NCBI GenBank assembly: GCA_036023115.1
Contig: JAYKKT010000064.1
Location: forward strand, 2,165,501 to 2,229,500
DNA: 64,000 bases
Direction of reading: 5' to 3'
Source: Brasenia schreberi
Taxonomy: Eukaryota > Streptophyta > Magnoliopsida > Nymphaeales > Cabombaceae
The notes beneath the pieces were generated by a model. It saw nothing but the letters and a program-made list of their open reading frames with translations, was not told where the DNA came from and did no database searches. How positions within the stretch are numbered: the stretch's first letter is position 1; each line of letters begins with the position of its first letter. Of this stretch, positions 1 through 12,494 are shown one piece after another. The translations under genes were made by a program, and so were the position numbers.

Positions 1-1508
1 ACCACAATTTTTACCGACGTATTCAAAAGAATGAAGTCAAAGAGGCTCTTAAACATATGAAGAGTGGTAAATCGGTAGGACCAGATAATATTCCTATAGA
101 AGTTTGGAAAATACTAGGAGAAATAAGAATCACTTGGCTCACAGGACTATTTAATGAAATATGGAAAAACCAAAAGATGTTCGAGGAATGGAGAGCAAGT
201 ACACTTATATCCATATATAAGAACAAGGGAGACATTCAAAATTGTGCGAATTATCGAGGTATCAAGTTAATGAGTCATACTATGAAATTATGGGAAAGAA
301 TTATCGAACGTAGGTTAAGACAAGTATCAAGTACAACAGAGAACCAATTTGAATTTATGCCAAGCAGATCTACTATTGAAGCGATTCACCTTTTGAGACG
401 TCTTATGGAATATTTTAGAGCAAAAAAGAAAGACCTTCACATGATATTTATTAATCTAGAAAAAGCTTATGATAGGGTACTGACGGAGGTTCTTTGAAGA
501 ACTTTGGAAAAAAGAGGTATCCCATTGACATATATTAACCTTATAAGAGACATGTATGATGGTGCAAAAACATGTGTGAGGACTCTTGAAGGAACGACAA
601 ACTTCTTTGAAGTTAATATTGGGTTACATCAAGGATCAACTTTAAGTCCATACTTATTTATAATGGTGATGGATGAGTTAACAAAATATATTCAAGATGA
701 AGTACCTTGGTGTATGTTATTTGCAGATGACATTGTATTAGTGGAGGAGTCTAAGGAAAAAGTTAATAGAAAATTGGAACTATGGAGAGAAACATTAGAA
801 AGCAAAGGCCTCCGACTTAGTAGAACAAAGACAAAATATATGAAATGTAAGTTTGATCATTTGGCTACTTCAGAGGACATAGAAATTAAAATTGGCACAC
901 ATTGCATTCCCCAAAAGGAAAGTTTTAAATACCTAGGGTCATTTTTTCAAAGTGATGGAGATGTTACACATAGAATTAATGTTGGTTGGTTAAAATGGAG
1001 AGGAGCAGGTATTCTTTGTGATAAGAAGATACCATTAAAATTAAAAGGTAAATATTATAGGGCAGCAATTAGGCCTGCCATGTTTTCTGGTTTTGAGTGT
1101 TGGGCAGTTAATCATCAACATGTACAAAAGATGTCTGTGACAGAAATAAAGATGTTGAGATGGATGAGTGGTCATACAAGAAAAGACTCTATACATAATG
1201 AGGTTATTAGAAACAAATTAGGAGTGACACCAATAGAGGATAAAATGAGAGAACATCGTTTAAGATGGTTTGGACATATAGAAAGAAGATCAAAAGAAGA
1301 ACCTGTAAGAAGGTTAGAAAAACTAAATTTGGAAAGTATTAGAAGAGGTAGAGGACGACCACAAAAGTGTTGGAAAGAAACAATAAAGAATGATCTAGCT
1401 TATTGGGAGTTAACTGCTAACATGGCACATGATAGGGATATGTGGAAACAAAGAATCCATGTAGTCGACCCCGTCTAGTATGGGAAAAGGCTTAGTTGTT
1501 GTTGTTGT
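1..1508 (+). mobile_element. RTE-type LINE, 3' part (reverse transcriptase to 3' tail)
   Basis: This is the 3' half of a non-LTR retrotransposon that begins outside the window. The translated frame runs through the reverse transcriptase: a conserved GPD motif near the start, an AYDRV motif before position 480, the LHQGSTLSPYLF block, and the catalytic FADD motif at about 718-730. It continues to the C-terminal RWFGHIERR and GRGRPQKCW blocks and stops at 1478. The element ends in a TTG-repeat tail at about 1508, as RTE LINEs do. The copy is dead: an in-frame TGA at 495-497 stands where related copies have Trp (context EV-x-W-RTL). Relative to the copy at 19.7 kb it also lacks a few residues (the RIDG stretch before DVTHRI). 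The frame is otherwise open on both sides of the stop, so the copy is fairly young. It lies directly against a broken hAT transposase gene. Confidence 0.9.
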
Positions 1509-2307
1509 ATTTTTATGTATGACAAGACTTTGCACAGTAGCAAATCTTGTTAATGAAGGCCTAATCAATTCCCTTCTAGCTGTATGAATTTCAATAAAAT
1601 GCAATTCATTGCCTAATCCGCCATACTTTGAAAAGAAAATTAGTTTCATATTGAAAGGAAGGTAATTTTCATAAAAAAATCAGGACACTTCAAATCTACT
1701 TTCTCAATTACCTCTTTTAAAACCATAGCTGATTTAATGTCTGGTTAAGCTCCAAGAGTTGTACGTGGAGGAATAAATAAAGGCATCCAACTAGGGCTAC
1801 TATCTCCTCTTGCTCCTCTTTTAGTACCCCTCGTAGGCATCGGGCGAGTAGGAGCTTTTGCAGTGGAATAAGAACCAACTCCACTGCTACTACCACCAGA
1901 ACCTACATTTTTTCTCTTTTCTTGCCTTCTCTTCTCCTCTTCAGCCATCTCTTCTTAAATCTCAGTTGCACCATAGAATTCATCACCACCATGACCATAC
2001 ATCCCCTGAGTAGAAGCATCTTTAAATAGTTGAGACATATCCCAACCTCCTATTTCTGCCTTCTCTCTCACCCTTAATATCTTTTTTTCTTTCAAAGCCT
2101 CTAATACATGCTCAATCTCGTACTTCACTGCTTTGGGACCCCAAAGACATGTATAGCATCCTTTTTTGTTCCCACAAGGTAGTGTTTCATACGAGAAATA
2201 CCACTATATTTTACAGCATTGCAAAACATGCACTTGTTCACAAGCCTGTTGCCTTCGTGCACCGGAGGGCAATATTTTCAAGCCGGGTCGACTCGATCAG
2301 AAGCCAT
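1509..2307 (-). pseudogene. hAT-superfamily (BED zinc finger / DUF659-like) transposase remnant
   Basis: Read on the minus strand from an ATG at 2307-2305, the translation starts MASDRVDPA, then a stop where the family has Trp (DPAWKYC), then KYCPPVHEGN and a BED-type zinc finger of the form CMFCNAVKYSGISRMKHYL. Further on come an acidic/basic linker (MAEEEKRRQEKRKN, 1950-1905), a PDIKSAM...EVIEKVDLKC block and, in another frame, ELIRPSLTRFATVQSL. These blocks in this order are typical of plant hAT transposases with DUF659. Frameshifts and stops are spread throughout, so it is a pseudogene. The 3' end of the LINE at 1-1508 meets it at about 1509, so the LINE probably inserted into the transposase and the rest of the gene lies left of the window. 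Confidence 0.75.
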
Positions 2308-3327
2308 TAAGACAAGAGTGGACAATCAATAAGAAGGAAATGACTTTTTAGAGGTTAAGAATCACGGAATCTGCAAAACTCCTAAATTTGAGTGAAAAAT
2401 CGAGTAGAATGCTAAAGAAAAGAGGTATGACATGGATTTGACAAAAACCATAGAGATAGGGAGTTGGATTGTGTGAAATACTTAAGAATCTTGTGAATAA
2501 ACCACGAAATCAACAAAAATAAGGTAAGAAGATGATCTTTAAGCAAGAGAATGACGTGAAAAAGGGTTCGTGAAGAAGCAAAAATGAAATCCGTAAGTTT
2601 TAAAATTTTGGAATTTATAACAGAAAAATCGACATCGACTCGTACGATATGGGGCGTATCGTATGATACAGTGCGATAAACCTCCGTATCATATGATACG
2701 GTACGATAAATGATGATAAGCAATACGTGCCCCTGTATCATACAATACGATACACTTTTTATAACCTTGGTACAACCTTTAAAGGCCTACCCTGAAAAGA
2801 ATAAAAACAAATAACAGTTTTAGGTTTGTGGGGTCATTGGGGGTGTGAGGATGCAATTCTTGTTTATGCTATTTAGGATACAGGGTGATACTACAACTCT
2901 CATTTTAAAACCCAGCAAGAGATTCCGATTAAAATGAAAAATTCTCTAGTGATATATTTGGCTGAGAAAGCAAGATATATTGTGCTATCCCCTTCTGTTA
3001 CTATTCAGTTATGATCAGCAATCCTGAATATAGAGAGCCTTTTAACAATATTTTTTTCAGGTTCCTTTTTTTAATATTGCCGGCATTCTCAAGTTCCTCA
3101 CTGATGTGTTTTTGTCATTATGTTCCTAAAAAATCGTTACCTTACCCTTGTATTTTGTTCATCGAAGATGATTACTTTCATGTACCTGTGGCAGGGAAGA
3201 GGTGCTCATGGCGTACTTTAAGTCCATACACATGTCACAGAGTACAGCTGGTACGTGTTTTGATGCATGGTTTATCTTTTAAAGACATTCATGACATTTG
3301 ACTTGTATCTATGACGCACTATTTCAG
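2308..3327. other. Intergenic or intron sequence with palindromic repeats
   Basis: No coding exon is recognised here. The 5' exons of the TMEM209-like gene would be expected to the left, but I find no match to the conserved N-terminal part of that family. Between 2640 and 2757 there are three imperfect palindromes built on the words gtatcatatgatac and cgtatcgtatgata, probably the end of a DNA transposon. Confidence 0.4.
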
Positions 3328-6044
3328 GGATTCTCACCAAGATGTCAGAAGTGGTGCTGTTAGTGGTTATGTTAGGAGCCCTGTCAGCTCTTATTCGATC
3401 TCTCTCTTTACAAAAAGCAAGAAGTATTGCTTTGTCATCTTCATCTTCTCAAATCACGAAGGAGCATGCGGAGCTTACCAAGCATCAAAAAGAACTTCTG
3501 GGATTGAAGTCAACGTCTGCTGTGAAATCTAATTCTGATTCCACAAGTCACTTAAAAACTCACCAGAAACCAAACGTGGTCCAGCATTTAGTATCATCTC
3601 CTAGCATGCTTGTTCCTGTTCACACTTCAAGCACAAAACCTGCATATTCATCACGGATTGGAACTGGAAAACATAGTACCAGTGGTGGGAATGTGACTCA
3701 TACACCTGGTGGGAGGTCTCTCTCTTCAGCTTCACTTTCTCCAAACTTCGTCAGTTCAACTCCTTCCCAAGGATCAGCACACAGCACACCAAACTTGGAT
3801 AGGCAATTTTCTACTCCTAGGTTGAATCAAAGATCAGTCTACAGAGAAATTTCAAATGAGGAGATGCTTGAAAAGTTGTTGGCAGATCTAGATGAGAAAT
3901 TTGTTGAATCTACCACTAAATCTACAACACCTAGCCAGAGTCTTAGAACTCCTCCCCCCACTCTTCATGGTGTTAGCGTTGCTGGTCATAGTCCAATCAC
4001 TAGCTCAACCTCTGGAACTACAAGGAGTACACCATTGAGGCCTGTCAGAGCATCCCCAGCTTCACAAAAGTATAGCACAACACCGAAAAAGGTTGAAGGC
4101 GATCTTTCTCCCCCCATGTCACTGGAGCAATCTATTGAAGCCTTTGAGCGTCTGGGAGTTTACCCTCATATCGAGCAGTGGAGAGACCGTCTTAGGCAAT
4201 GGCTTTCTGCAGTTCTGCTGAAGCCACTTGTAGAAAAGATTGGAACAAGTCATATTCAGGTTATATTTTTGTTAGTTATTTAGTGAAGAACTAATATTTT
4301 TAATGATGTGTGATTCATCATCACCATATCCAATTGAGCTTTCAACGGTTGAATTCCAATAGGCGCATTTTCATGATTTGCACAGGTCATGCAAACAGCT
4401 GCCAAAGTTGGCATTTCTGTCTCTGTTAACCAAGTTGGATGTATGCAACCAAAAGAAGGGGTATCCAGTAATACACCTGTAGGTGATGGGACAAAAGAAT
4501 GGCAATCAGCTTATATGCTTGACGAAGATGGTATTCTTCATCAGCTACGGGCAATTCTTCTGCAAACTCGTGATGGCTTTGGCTGTGAGTTGTTGTGGTT
4601 CAGAGATTTCATTGCTCTTGTTCTCCCATTTTGCACTTCTCATGTTCTATTTTCTTTATCTACTCATAATTTAGTGTTTCTGATACCTGCCCGCTTATAT
4701 ACATATATATTATTTGTTTGGTTGCTTCTCCCCATGGATTTGATATTTATCTCCAAGGTAACATGATGAATACGGTGTGCTGATGTCGTTACTTCATGAA
4801 TTGCCTTTGCAGCTCAATTGCCTATTATAGGTTCACCAAGTCCACAACAATCTCCCTTAGTACCTGTTATTCAAGAATGCGTGGATGCAATTACTGAACA
4901 CCAAAGGCTTCACGCACTACTGAAAGGGGATTTGATAAAGGGGTTGCTCCCTCAAAGTGGTGTTAGAGCTGATTACACAGTACAAAGGATTAGAGGTGAA
5001 AACCTATTCCATCTCATTGTGGTTGATAGGTTATATAGCTGTCTAGTCTATAATTTAAATGGCATTGCTTGAATTTGTTAACAGAACTAACTGAAGGAAC
5101 CTGCGTAAAAAATTATGAATACCTTGGAAGTGGAGAAGTTTATGACAAGGTGAACAAGAAATGGACTCTTGAGCTTCCTACAGATTCCCACCTCCTTCTG
5201 TATTTGTTCTGCGCAATTCTGGAGCACCCTAAGTGGATGTTACATGTCGATCCTGCCTCGTATGCTAGCATTCTGTCAAGCAAGAACCCTTTGTATTTGG
5301 GAATTCTACCACCAAAAGAGAGTTTGCCAGAGAAATATCTGGCTGTGCTGTCCTCCGTTCCTGCTGTCTTGCATCCTGGTGCATGCATACTGGTGGTTGG
5401 AAAGCAGAGTCCTCCTATCTTTTCCTTGTACTGGGATAAGAAGTTGCAGTTTTCGTTGCAGGTACTTTTAGGTCCTCAGGAAGGAGATTAACATTTCTTT
5501 TTCTTGGATAAGATCTTTTTGAACTCATTGAACAAACTTTTGAACTATGATGCTTTCATAGCAATTTAATTTGAATGCTTTATTTGGATCTTTTGCATGC
5601 TTTGTTGTTCAATCTGAAGGCAAACTCTATGTGATTATCTGCTTGCTTTCTGGTGGCATGTCAAGTTTATGTCGCCTTCCAAACCCTTCCAAATTTAAAT
5701 TTAAAATCACTCAACGAATTAACTAATAAGTTTGGTTGCTTTTTCTTTTCCTTTAAATACATAGAAACCATTGTGCTGAGTTCTGTTAAAAAGCTAAAAT
5801 AATGAACGTCTTGTTTAAAAACCACTAATGATTAAGTTGTTCATTTAAGCAGTTCATTTGACTACTTCTAACATTAGGTTTTAACAACATGAATAATTTG
5901 CAGGGACGGACTGCCCTTTGGGATGCTATTTTACTTTTCTGCCACAGGATCAAGGTTACCTATGGAAGTGTAGTGCGAGGCGTGCATCTTGGTTCATCAG
6001 CTCTAAACATCCTTCCGATCTTGGATATGGATTCCCAGGACTGA
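3328..6044 (+). CDS. TMEM209-like nuclear envelope protein (cytochrome b561-related N-terminal family), 3' five exons
   Basis: Exons: 3328-4259, 4386-4584, 4813-4995, 5085-5461 and 5904-6044. All have GT-AG borders and the phases agree from one exon to the next, giving 609 residues to the TGA at 6042-6044. The first visible exon opens with a hydrophobic segment (VVLLVVMLGALSALI, about residues 8-22), then a long Ser/Thr/Pro-rich linker (to about residue 250). The conserved C-terminal domain follows: EQWRDRLRQWLS, DGFGSQLPIIGSPSP, LTEGTCVKNYEYLGSG, HPKWMLHVDP, and a final GRTALWDAILLFCHRIKV. This matches the family of human TMEM209 and plant 'cytochrome b561-related, N-terminal' proteins; the animal member sits in the nuclear envelope. 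The 5' exons, with the start codon and another membrane segment, are not in the window or not recognisable, so the gene is 5'-incomplete here. The ATG at 3342 is probably internal, because the frame stays open upstream to the splice acceptor at 3327. Confidence 0.85.
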
Positions 6045-6248
6045 GGGATTTATGAGACATCTTCCTTTGACATCATGGCATGTTGGTATTGGTTCTTGAT
6101 GTCCTTGTTTGGTGATTATTGAAATTTCTCAGTATTACATGTTTGATTATTTAAACCTTTAGGGGGTGTTTCCATGTTGGAGCTGCCGGTTTGGGTTTTT
6201 TTGTGTACTGAAACCGGGTGCACATTCAACAAGTACCGATAATGCATG

Positions 6249-6425
6249 CAGTTGTGGATCTAGAATTTTGGTAGGATGGGGCATATAGCTTGTTTGACTA
6301 TATAAGGTGGGATGAACCATGTACAGTAGCCATGGATTCAACTGCAGGTAGGAGTTATCTCATTGAATTTTCGAATTTCAGGTGGGGTGGTTGCCCCAGC
6401 TCGCCTCAATGTATACTCGCTATTG
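6249..6425. repeat. MITE, family A, copy 1 (degenerate)
   Basis: The left end (cagttgtggatctagaattt) and right end (gtatactcgctattg) are decayed forms of the inverted repeat cagtggcggatct...agatccgccactg, seen clean in the copy at 40422-40573. The interior shares the words ggtggggtgg and agctcgcctcaatgta with the other copies. It lies about 200 bp past the stop of the TMEM209-like gene. Confidence 0.6.
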
Positions 6426-8944
6426 GGATGCCACTTGCAAAAAAGATGTATCAATGTGGTCTTGGTGCTAGGATGGAACCTGCTCAAAATATGGACTTTC
6501 TGTTAATTCAAAATCACCTAATAACTAAAGCTCGAGTTTCCCTGGCACCTGATAAGATCATTTTGTCAAATGCTGGTATCTTGGATGCAAACCAAGGAAT
6601 AATTTCTAGTCCAGTCTTGCTTTAGACATATGATCTAAGTTTCCGTGCATCATTTTTTGGGAAAAGATGATTATATTATCTGAATGTGATCAATTTTGGT
6701 TTGCACTAGTGTTGACCCATGGACCTTTACTTTATAATGTAGATCTGTTCAAACGCATGTGAGAGCCAAGAGGTTGCGTTTGTTGGGCTCGCATTGAAGA
6801 TTTTCTGCTGTCTGACCTGGTTGTAATGTTAGCAAGGGATTTAGCAAATTTCTAGAGTAACTCTTCATGATCCACTACTTCGGCATGCCAGAGAGATTTA
6901 TGCACAAGCTCTTCATGGGATCTCTGATTATCTATCATCAGCACCAGCAGTGATGATGCCAGCGTTTGTCAGTTGATAAAAATGGTGTCAGCAACAGATC
7001 CAAATTTTGTTTCATGCTGTAAATACATCGCGTGTGACTGTAACAAAAGAAATGGTGTATTGACTATTTCTGAGGATTCTTCTCCTGGTGATTATGGCTA
7101 GTTATTCATCTTTTAGAATCTAATGCAGGGCAATTAAGATTTCTGATCCTTGAACGGATTTCTGGGTTATACTGTCGGGAATGATGATTCTCCCTTTGTG
7201 TGATCCTTAATCTCATGTTTCTTTGAGCTAACTGTGAAGTATTTATCAGATCAACTGGGACAAAGGTAGCGACCCTGCTAACTGTTTAGATTAAACTATC
7301 GTAATGCCATGGATTCTGTTCATATTCGGAAACCATTTTGCTTGGAACCGAACGTGTTTGTCCCTGTCAATGAATTTGCCTTTTGAGCTCAGGATTCAGC
7401 ACCCTCTTGAGCCTCATGGAGCACTATTCTTGTGGTTGGGATTGTAAATGAACCGAGCTGCTGGTAGTTCCGCTCATCCCTGACTCATTTGTGAACGCTT
7501 CATTAAACCATCTGAGGTATGTTCAGCTTGTTTTTCGCTCGTCTGGCTGATTGGTATTTTTTGGGATTGGCTGTTAATTTTAATTTTTGAACCTTTACAC
7601 GAATTAGGATTTTCAAGGTAAATGAATGGTCTAATTCTTTTAGCGTGTTCTCCATCAGAGACTATGGGGGAAATGAATGGCCATTTTCTGTATAGTACTC
7701 AAGGAACTAGGGTGTGTTTAATACAAGGTTCTAGGGAACTGGATCTTGATTTTTGGTAGTCGAAGTTTGTAGTTTCGTTTATTTATCAAATATGATCTTT
7801 TGTTCAAGATAGAAGTAAGCCACATGAAATGGGCCTAAGATTTTTGCACGAAAATCCAAAAGCCTCCTCTCGTATTACTAAATCATCTAGCACGAAAATC
7901 CAATTGGAATAAAAAACTAAACAATTTGAGGCTGCAGATGAGACTCATCGTGGGGGATGTCTCAGAACTTGTCCATACCAAGAATGTGAACCTGCATGAT
8001 TTGGTTTATATCAATATATAGTCGAGATCTTTTAGGAGATGGCTTTTATTATGAGGCTTGAGATAACGGGACTGAAACTTCGAGTTCACCTTGTAATCAA
8101 ACATGAAACTTCGAGTTCACCTCGTAATCAAACATGAGCTTCGTTTTACAGTATGGTTTTTACGAGTATTTTAGTGTGTATTTGATTTGTGATGTCAAGC
8201 CTTTGGTACTAAAACTGCATGCCTAAAGGCTGGGCTTGTGACTATAGTTCCAAAGAACCATGTCCGTGCTTGCTTTGTGAGTGGTACCGACACTTCGGTT
8301 TTTATGAATTGGGTTTTCGATTGAGGCCCTGCTTCAGTTCTTGTGGCTCACCGTCCTCTCTAGTACTGAAGATGGAACCATAGTTCCATACCAACGACAG
8401 GTTCTGCACTTGATGCATGAATGAAACTTGAACACGAATACCAATGGTCAAGATCCAAGTTCACCTGGAACCATGTATCAGGTACATCCTTAACTTCTTC
8501 GTTTGCATGTACCGGAAGTGCCAGTTCTACGTGAAAGATTCGGCCCAGGAGTTGCAACATAAGAGAATCCATTAGCTGCTGTGGTTGGACATGAGAATCT
8601 GACCAGTACATGGATACACGATCAACCTGGATTTGACTCGTCTTCATGTTAAAGTTTGCAAAATCCCAAATACATCATACAAGTTATGAACAATCGGTCA
8701 TATTGTGGATTATTACTTTTCAAATAGAATCTGGGCATGAATTCTCTCAGGGTTCGAGCACTCGGGTTTGAGCCTGGTACTAGCATACGGTGACGGTAAT
8801 CTTTACCGGCCTACAGTACCCACTTGGGGAGGGTTCTCATGGGAAAAAACTACTCCGCTGCGGGACAGGGAGAGGCAAAGACAACCTGCAAGCAAGGTGG
8901 GGTAGGGCTTAAGGCAACCCCGCTTAGCCCTACCCACCCACCCA
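6426..8944. other. Intergenic sequence, no gene seen
   Basis: I see no coding region with conserved content. A perfect-to-one-mismatch tandem duplication of 31 bp lies at 8073-8134 (unit with aaacttcgagttcacc). A short GC-rich stretch with CCCACC repeats at 8925-8945 leads into the LINE tail. Confidence 0.5.
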
Positions 8945-11900
8945 CACAACAACAACTAAGCCTTTTTCCATACATGGGGTCGGCTACATGGATTCTTTGT
9001 TTCCACATAGCCCTATCATGTGCCATGCTAGCTAGATCATTCTTTATTGTTTCTTTCCAACGCTTTTGTGGTTGTCTTCTTCCTCTTTTAATATTTTCAA
9101 AATCTAATTTTTCATATCTTCTTATGGGAGTATCCTTAGGTCGTCTTTCTACATGTCCAAAACATCTTAAACGATTTTCTCTCATTTTAACTTCTATTGG
9201 TGCTACTTTCAATTTGTTTCTAATAACCTCATTACGTGTACGATCTTTTTTTTTGTGACCGCTCATCCATCTCATCTTCATTTCTGCAATAAACATCTTT
9301 TTCACATGATGGTGATTAACTGCCCAACACTCAAAACCATAAAATATAACAAGTTTAATTGCTGCTTTATAATATTTACCTTTTACCTTTAATAGTATCT
9401 TCTTATCGCATAGAATACCTTATGCTCCTCTCCATTTTAACCAACTGACATTAATTCTATGTGTAACATCTTCATAATATTTCCATCACTTTGAAAATTC
9501 GACTCTAAGTATTTAAAACTTTTCTTGTGAGGGATGCAATGTATGCTAATCTTAATTTCTATGTCCTGTAAAGTACTCAAATGATAAAACTTGCATTCCA
9601 CATATTGTCTTTCTTCTACTAAGTAAGAAGCCTTTACTTTATAACATTTCTCTCGATAGTTCCAAATTCCAATTAACTTTTTCCTTAGACTCATCCACTA
9701 TCACAATGTCATCTACAAATAACATATATCACGGTACTTCATCTTGAATATGATTTATTAACTCATCAATGACCAATATAAATAAATATGGACTTAAAGT
9801 TGATCTTTGATATAACTCAATCTTAACTTCAAAGGAGAGTGCCGTTTCTTCATGAGTTCTCACACATATTTTTGTACTATCGTACATGTCTCTTATAAGG
9901 TTTATGTATTTCAATGAGATATCTCTTTTTTTCAAGGTTCTCCAAATAACATCCCTTCGTATCCTATCGTAAGCTTTTTCTAGATCAATAAATATCATGT
10001 GAACGTATTTATTTTTGCTTTACAATATTTCATAAGACGTCTCAAAAGGTAAATCGCTTCAATAGTATATCTTCTTGGTATGAATCCAAATTGGTTAATT
10101 ATTGTACTGATACTTGTCTTAACCTACATTCGATAATTCTTTTACATAATTTTATAGTATGACTCATTAACTTTATACTCCGATAACTTGCACAATTCTG
10201 AATATCTCCTTTGTTCTTATATATGGGTATAAGTGTACTCAATCTCCATTTCTCAGGCATCTTTTGATTTCTCCATATTTCATTAAATAGTCTTGTGAGC
10301 CAAGTGAGCCCCATCTATCTTAGTATTTTTCATACTTCTATAGGAATATTGTGTGGTCCTACAAATTTACCAACTTCCATATATTTAAGAGCCTCTTTGA
10401 CTTAATTATTTTGAATATGCCGATAGAAATTGTAGTTTATATACTTTTCTGATTTGGCTATCTCTCCTAATCTAATATTAAGATATGTATTTTTATTAAA
10501 AAACTTATAGAAATAATTTTTCTATATATTTTTAATATCATCATTCGCCACTAGAATCTTCTCACCTTCATCTTTCATACATCTATCAAAAGTAAGAACT
10601 TAGTTTTTTATCTCTAGCCTTAACTATTATAAAAATATCTTTTTCACCATCTTTTGAGTTAAGCTTTTTATATAAATTCTCCCAAATTTTGGCTTTTGCT
10701 TCACTAACAGTTTTTTTCGCTTCTTTCTTTGCTTTCTTATAAGCTTCGAAAGTCTTATTAGTCTTTTTAGTATAATGCAATTTGTAATATACCTTCTTTC
10801 CCTTGATTTTGTCTTACAACACTTCACTCCACCACTAAGCTCTTTTTTGTGCTGGTATGCCTTACACATCTTTTGTCATTTTCCTAATATATATAGTTGT
10901 ATTGTTTCACGTATTAGAAGGTATACCTACATCATTTCAAGCATCTCCTTGAATAACTTTCTATTTAAATATATCTTCTTTCTTATATTTGAGATTCCAC
11001 TATTGAGACCGATTAACTCTATGCACTCTATTCTTCTTTGTCCACTTTTTTACCTACAAATCAATTACTAAAAGTCGATGTTGAATAGTGAAGCTTTTTC
11101 CTAAAATTACCTTACAACCTTTACAACATGATCTTCCTTTTTTCCTACAAAAAAATAATTAATTTGTAATTATGACAAATCATTCTTACAAGTAATTAAA
11201 TGTTCATCTCGTTTTTTGGAAATTGTGTTAGCTATAAAGAGCTTAGAAGCCATAGCAAAATTTAAAATGTTCCTACCTTCCTCATTTATATCCCTAAAAC
11301 CATAGTTTCCATGAATACCTTGATATTTTAATGCATGTGTACTCACATGTCCTTTTAAGTCTCCTCATAAACAAATCATCTCTCTTTAAAATTCTTTGAA
11401 TTACCTTATTTAAATCAACCAAAAAGCTTTTTTTATACTATCTTTTAATCTTATTTGGGTTGCATAAGCAAAAACTATATTCAAAGCCTCTACTCTTAAC
11501 ACTAATTTTACGATAATAATTCGGTCACCGTATCATCGTATGTCTACTACACTATCCTTTAAATCATTATTTATAATAATATCAACTCCGTTTTAAACCT
11601 TTTTGTTTCTTGAGTATTATAATTAAAAACTGTATTCTTAATCTCTTCTGTTTTTCTCAAACCCACTTTGTCTCTTATAAATATAGAATGCAAATATTTG
11701 TTCGAATCATAGTATTTATCACCTTCATTAACTTTTCGGTCAATGTTCCGATATTCGAAGTACCAATATGAATCTTATTATCTAGGATTAACTTATTTAC
11801 CCTTGTATCCGTCTATGCTAAAAATGCGGATACCCTTAACTTGTTCACTACATTTCTTTGTAATTGATTCACTACATCCGAGCGAAGATGCACCTTGCTT

Positions 11901-12083
11901 ACTTTTAATTGTAATCGGGCTCTACAATACGTCGTTAAGAGGGAACGGGGAACGCCTCAACACAATACTCATAATTTGTAAAATCTATGATAGATAAATC
12001 TAACAAAGTTTTATACTAGTTGTCCGAAGCCTAACACAACTCTCCTCATTTATCGAGGCTGGAGACGGGCAATGCAAAGGTAA
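8945..12083 (-). mobile_element. Full-length, decayed RTE-type LINE
   Basis: On the minus strand this element runs from a 5' UTR at about 12083 (a degenerate form of the leader seen at 63250, with a GGAG...GTTGTGTTAGGCTTC block) to the 3' tail at 8945 (CAACAACAAC on the plus strand). The N-terminal part of the ORF lies around 11740-11990. Decayed endonuclease sequence follows, then the reverse transcriptase (MIFIDLEKAYDRI at 9998-9950, TLSPYLFILVIDEL, and FVDD in place of FADD near 9705). The C-terminal MRWMSGHKKKD and RCFGHVERR blocks end near 8950. Stops and frameshifts are frequent. Its length of about 3.1 kb is about full size for the family. No convincing target-site duplication was found. 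Confidence 0.8.
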
Positions 12084-12447
12084 TTCCTTATATATATATA
12101 TTTTGCACTAGGCATCCCGACCACGGAACGGATTCGCGGGTCTACAAGATAGGGACTTACAGTCTCCTTTCCCACGCCAATCCCCACGAGAACTGTACTA
12201 GGCATCCCGACCCCGAATCCGCCTCACTCGGGACAGGGACCTGTGGAGAACATGGGATTCCCGTCCCATGAACATCTCTACCATCCCTAGTAGCGTCTCA
12301 TAGACTCGTCGTGGAATCCTGATCTGGATCTAAGTCAGGTTCAACTGACCTCAATAGGATATTTAACTTATATTAGATCCGGAACGTTTACGCTCCTTTG
12401 GAAGGAATTCCAATTCCCTCGGGAAATGGTGGGTTTATACGCGGGAG

Positions 12448-12494
<47 letters not shown>
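12084..12494. other. Promoter and 5' UTR region of the pseudouridine synthase gene
   Basis: Two copies of a word containing actaggcatcccgacc lie at about 12107 and 12199, probably from a dispersed repeat. A (GA)n microsatellite at 12451-12491 ends three bases before the chosen start codon, as GA tracts often do in plant 5' UTRs. No clear TATA box was identified. Confidence 0.4.

Noticed and set aside
1745..1948. A separate small gene on the minus strand rich in Lys, Arg and Gly.
   Set aside because: It is the linker part of the broken hAT transposase, not an independent gene.
3011..3301. An upstream coding exon of the TMEM209-like gene.
   Set aside because: The translated frame shows no similarity to the conserved N-terminal part of that family.
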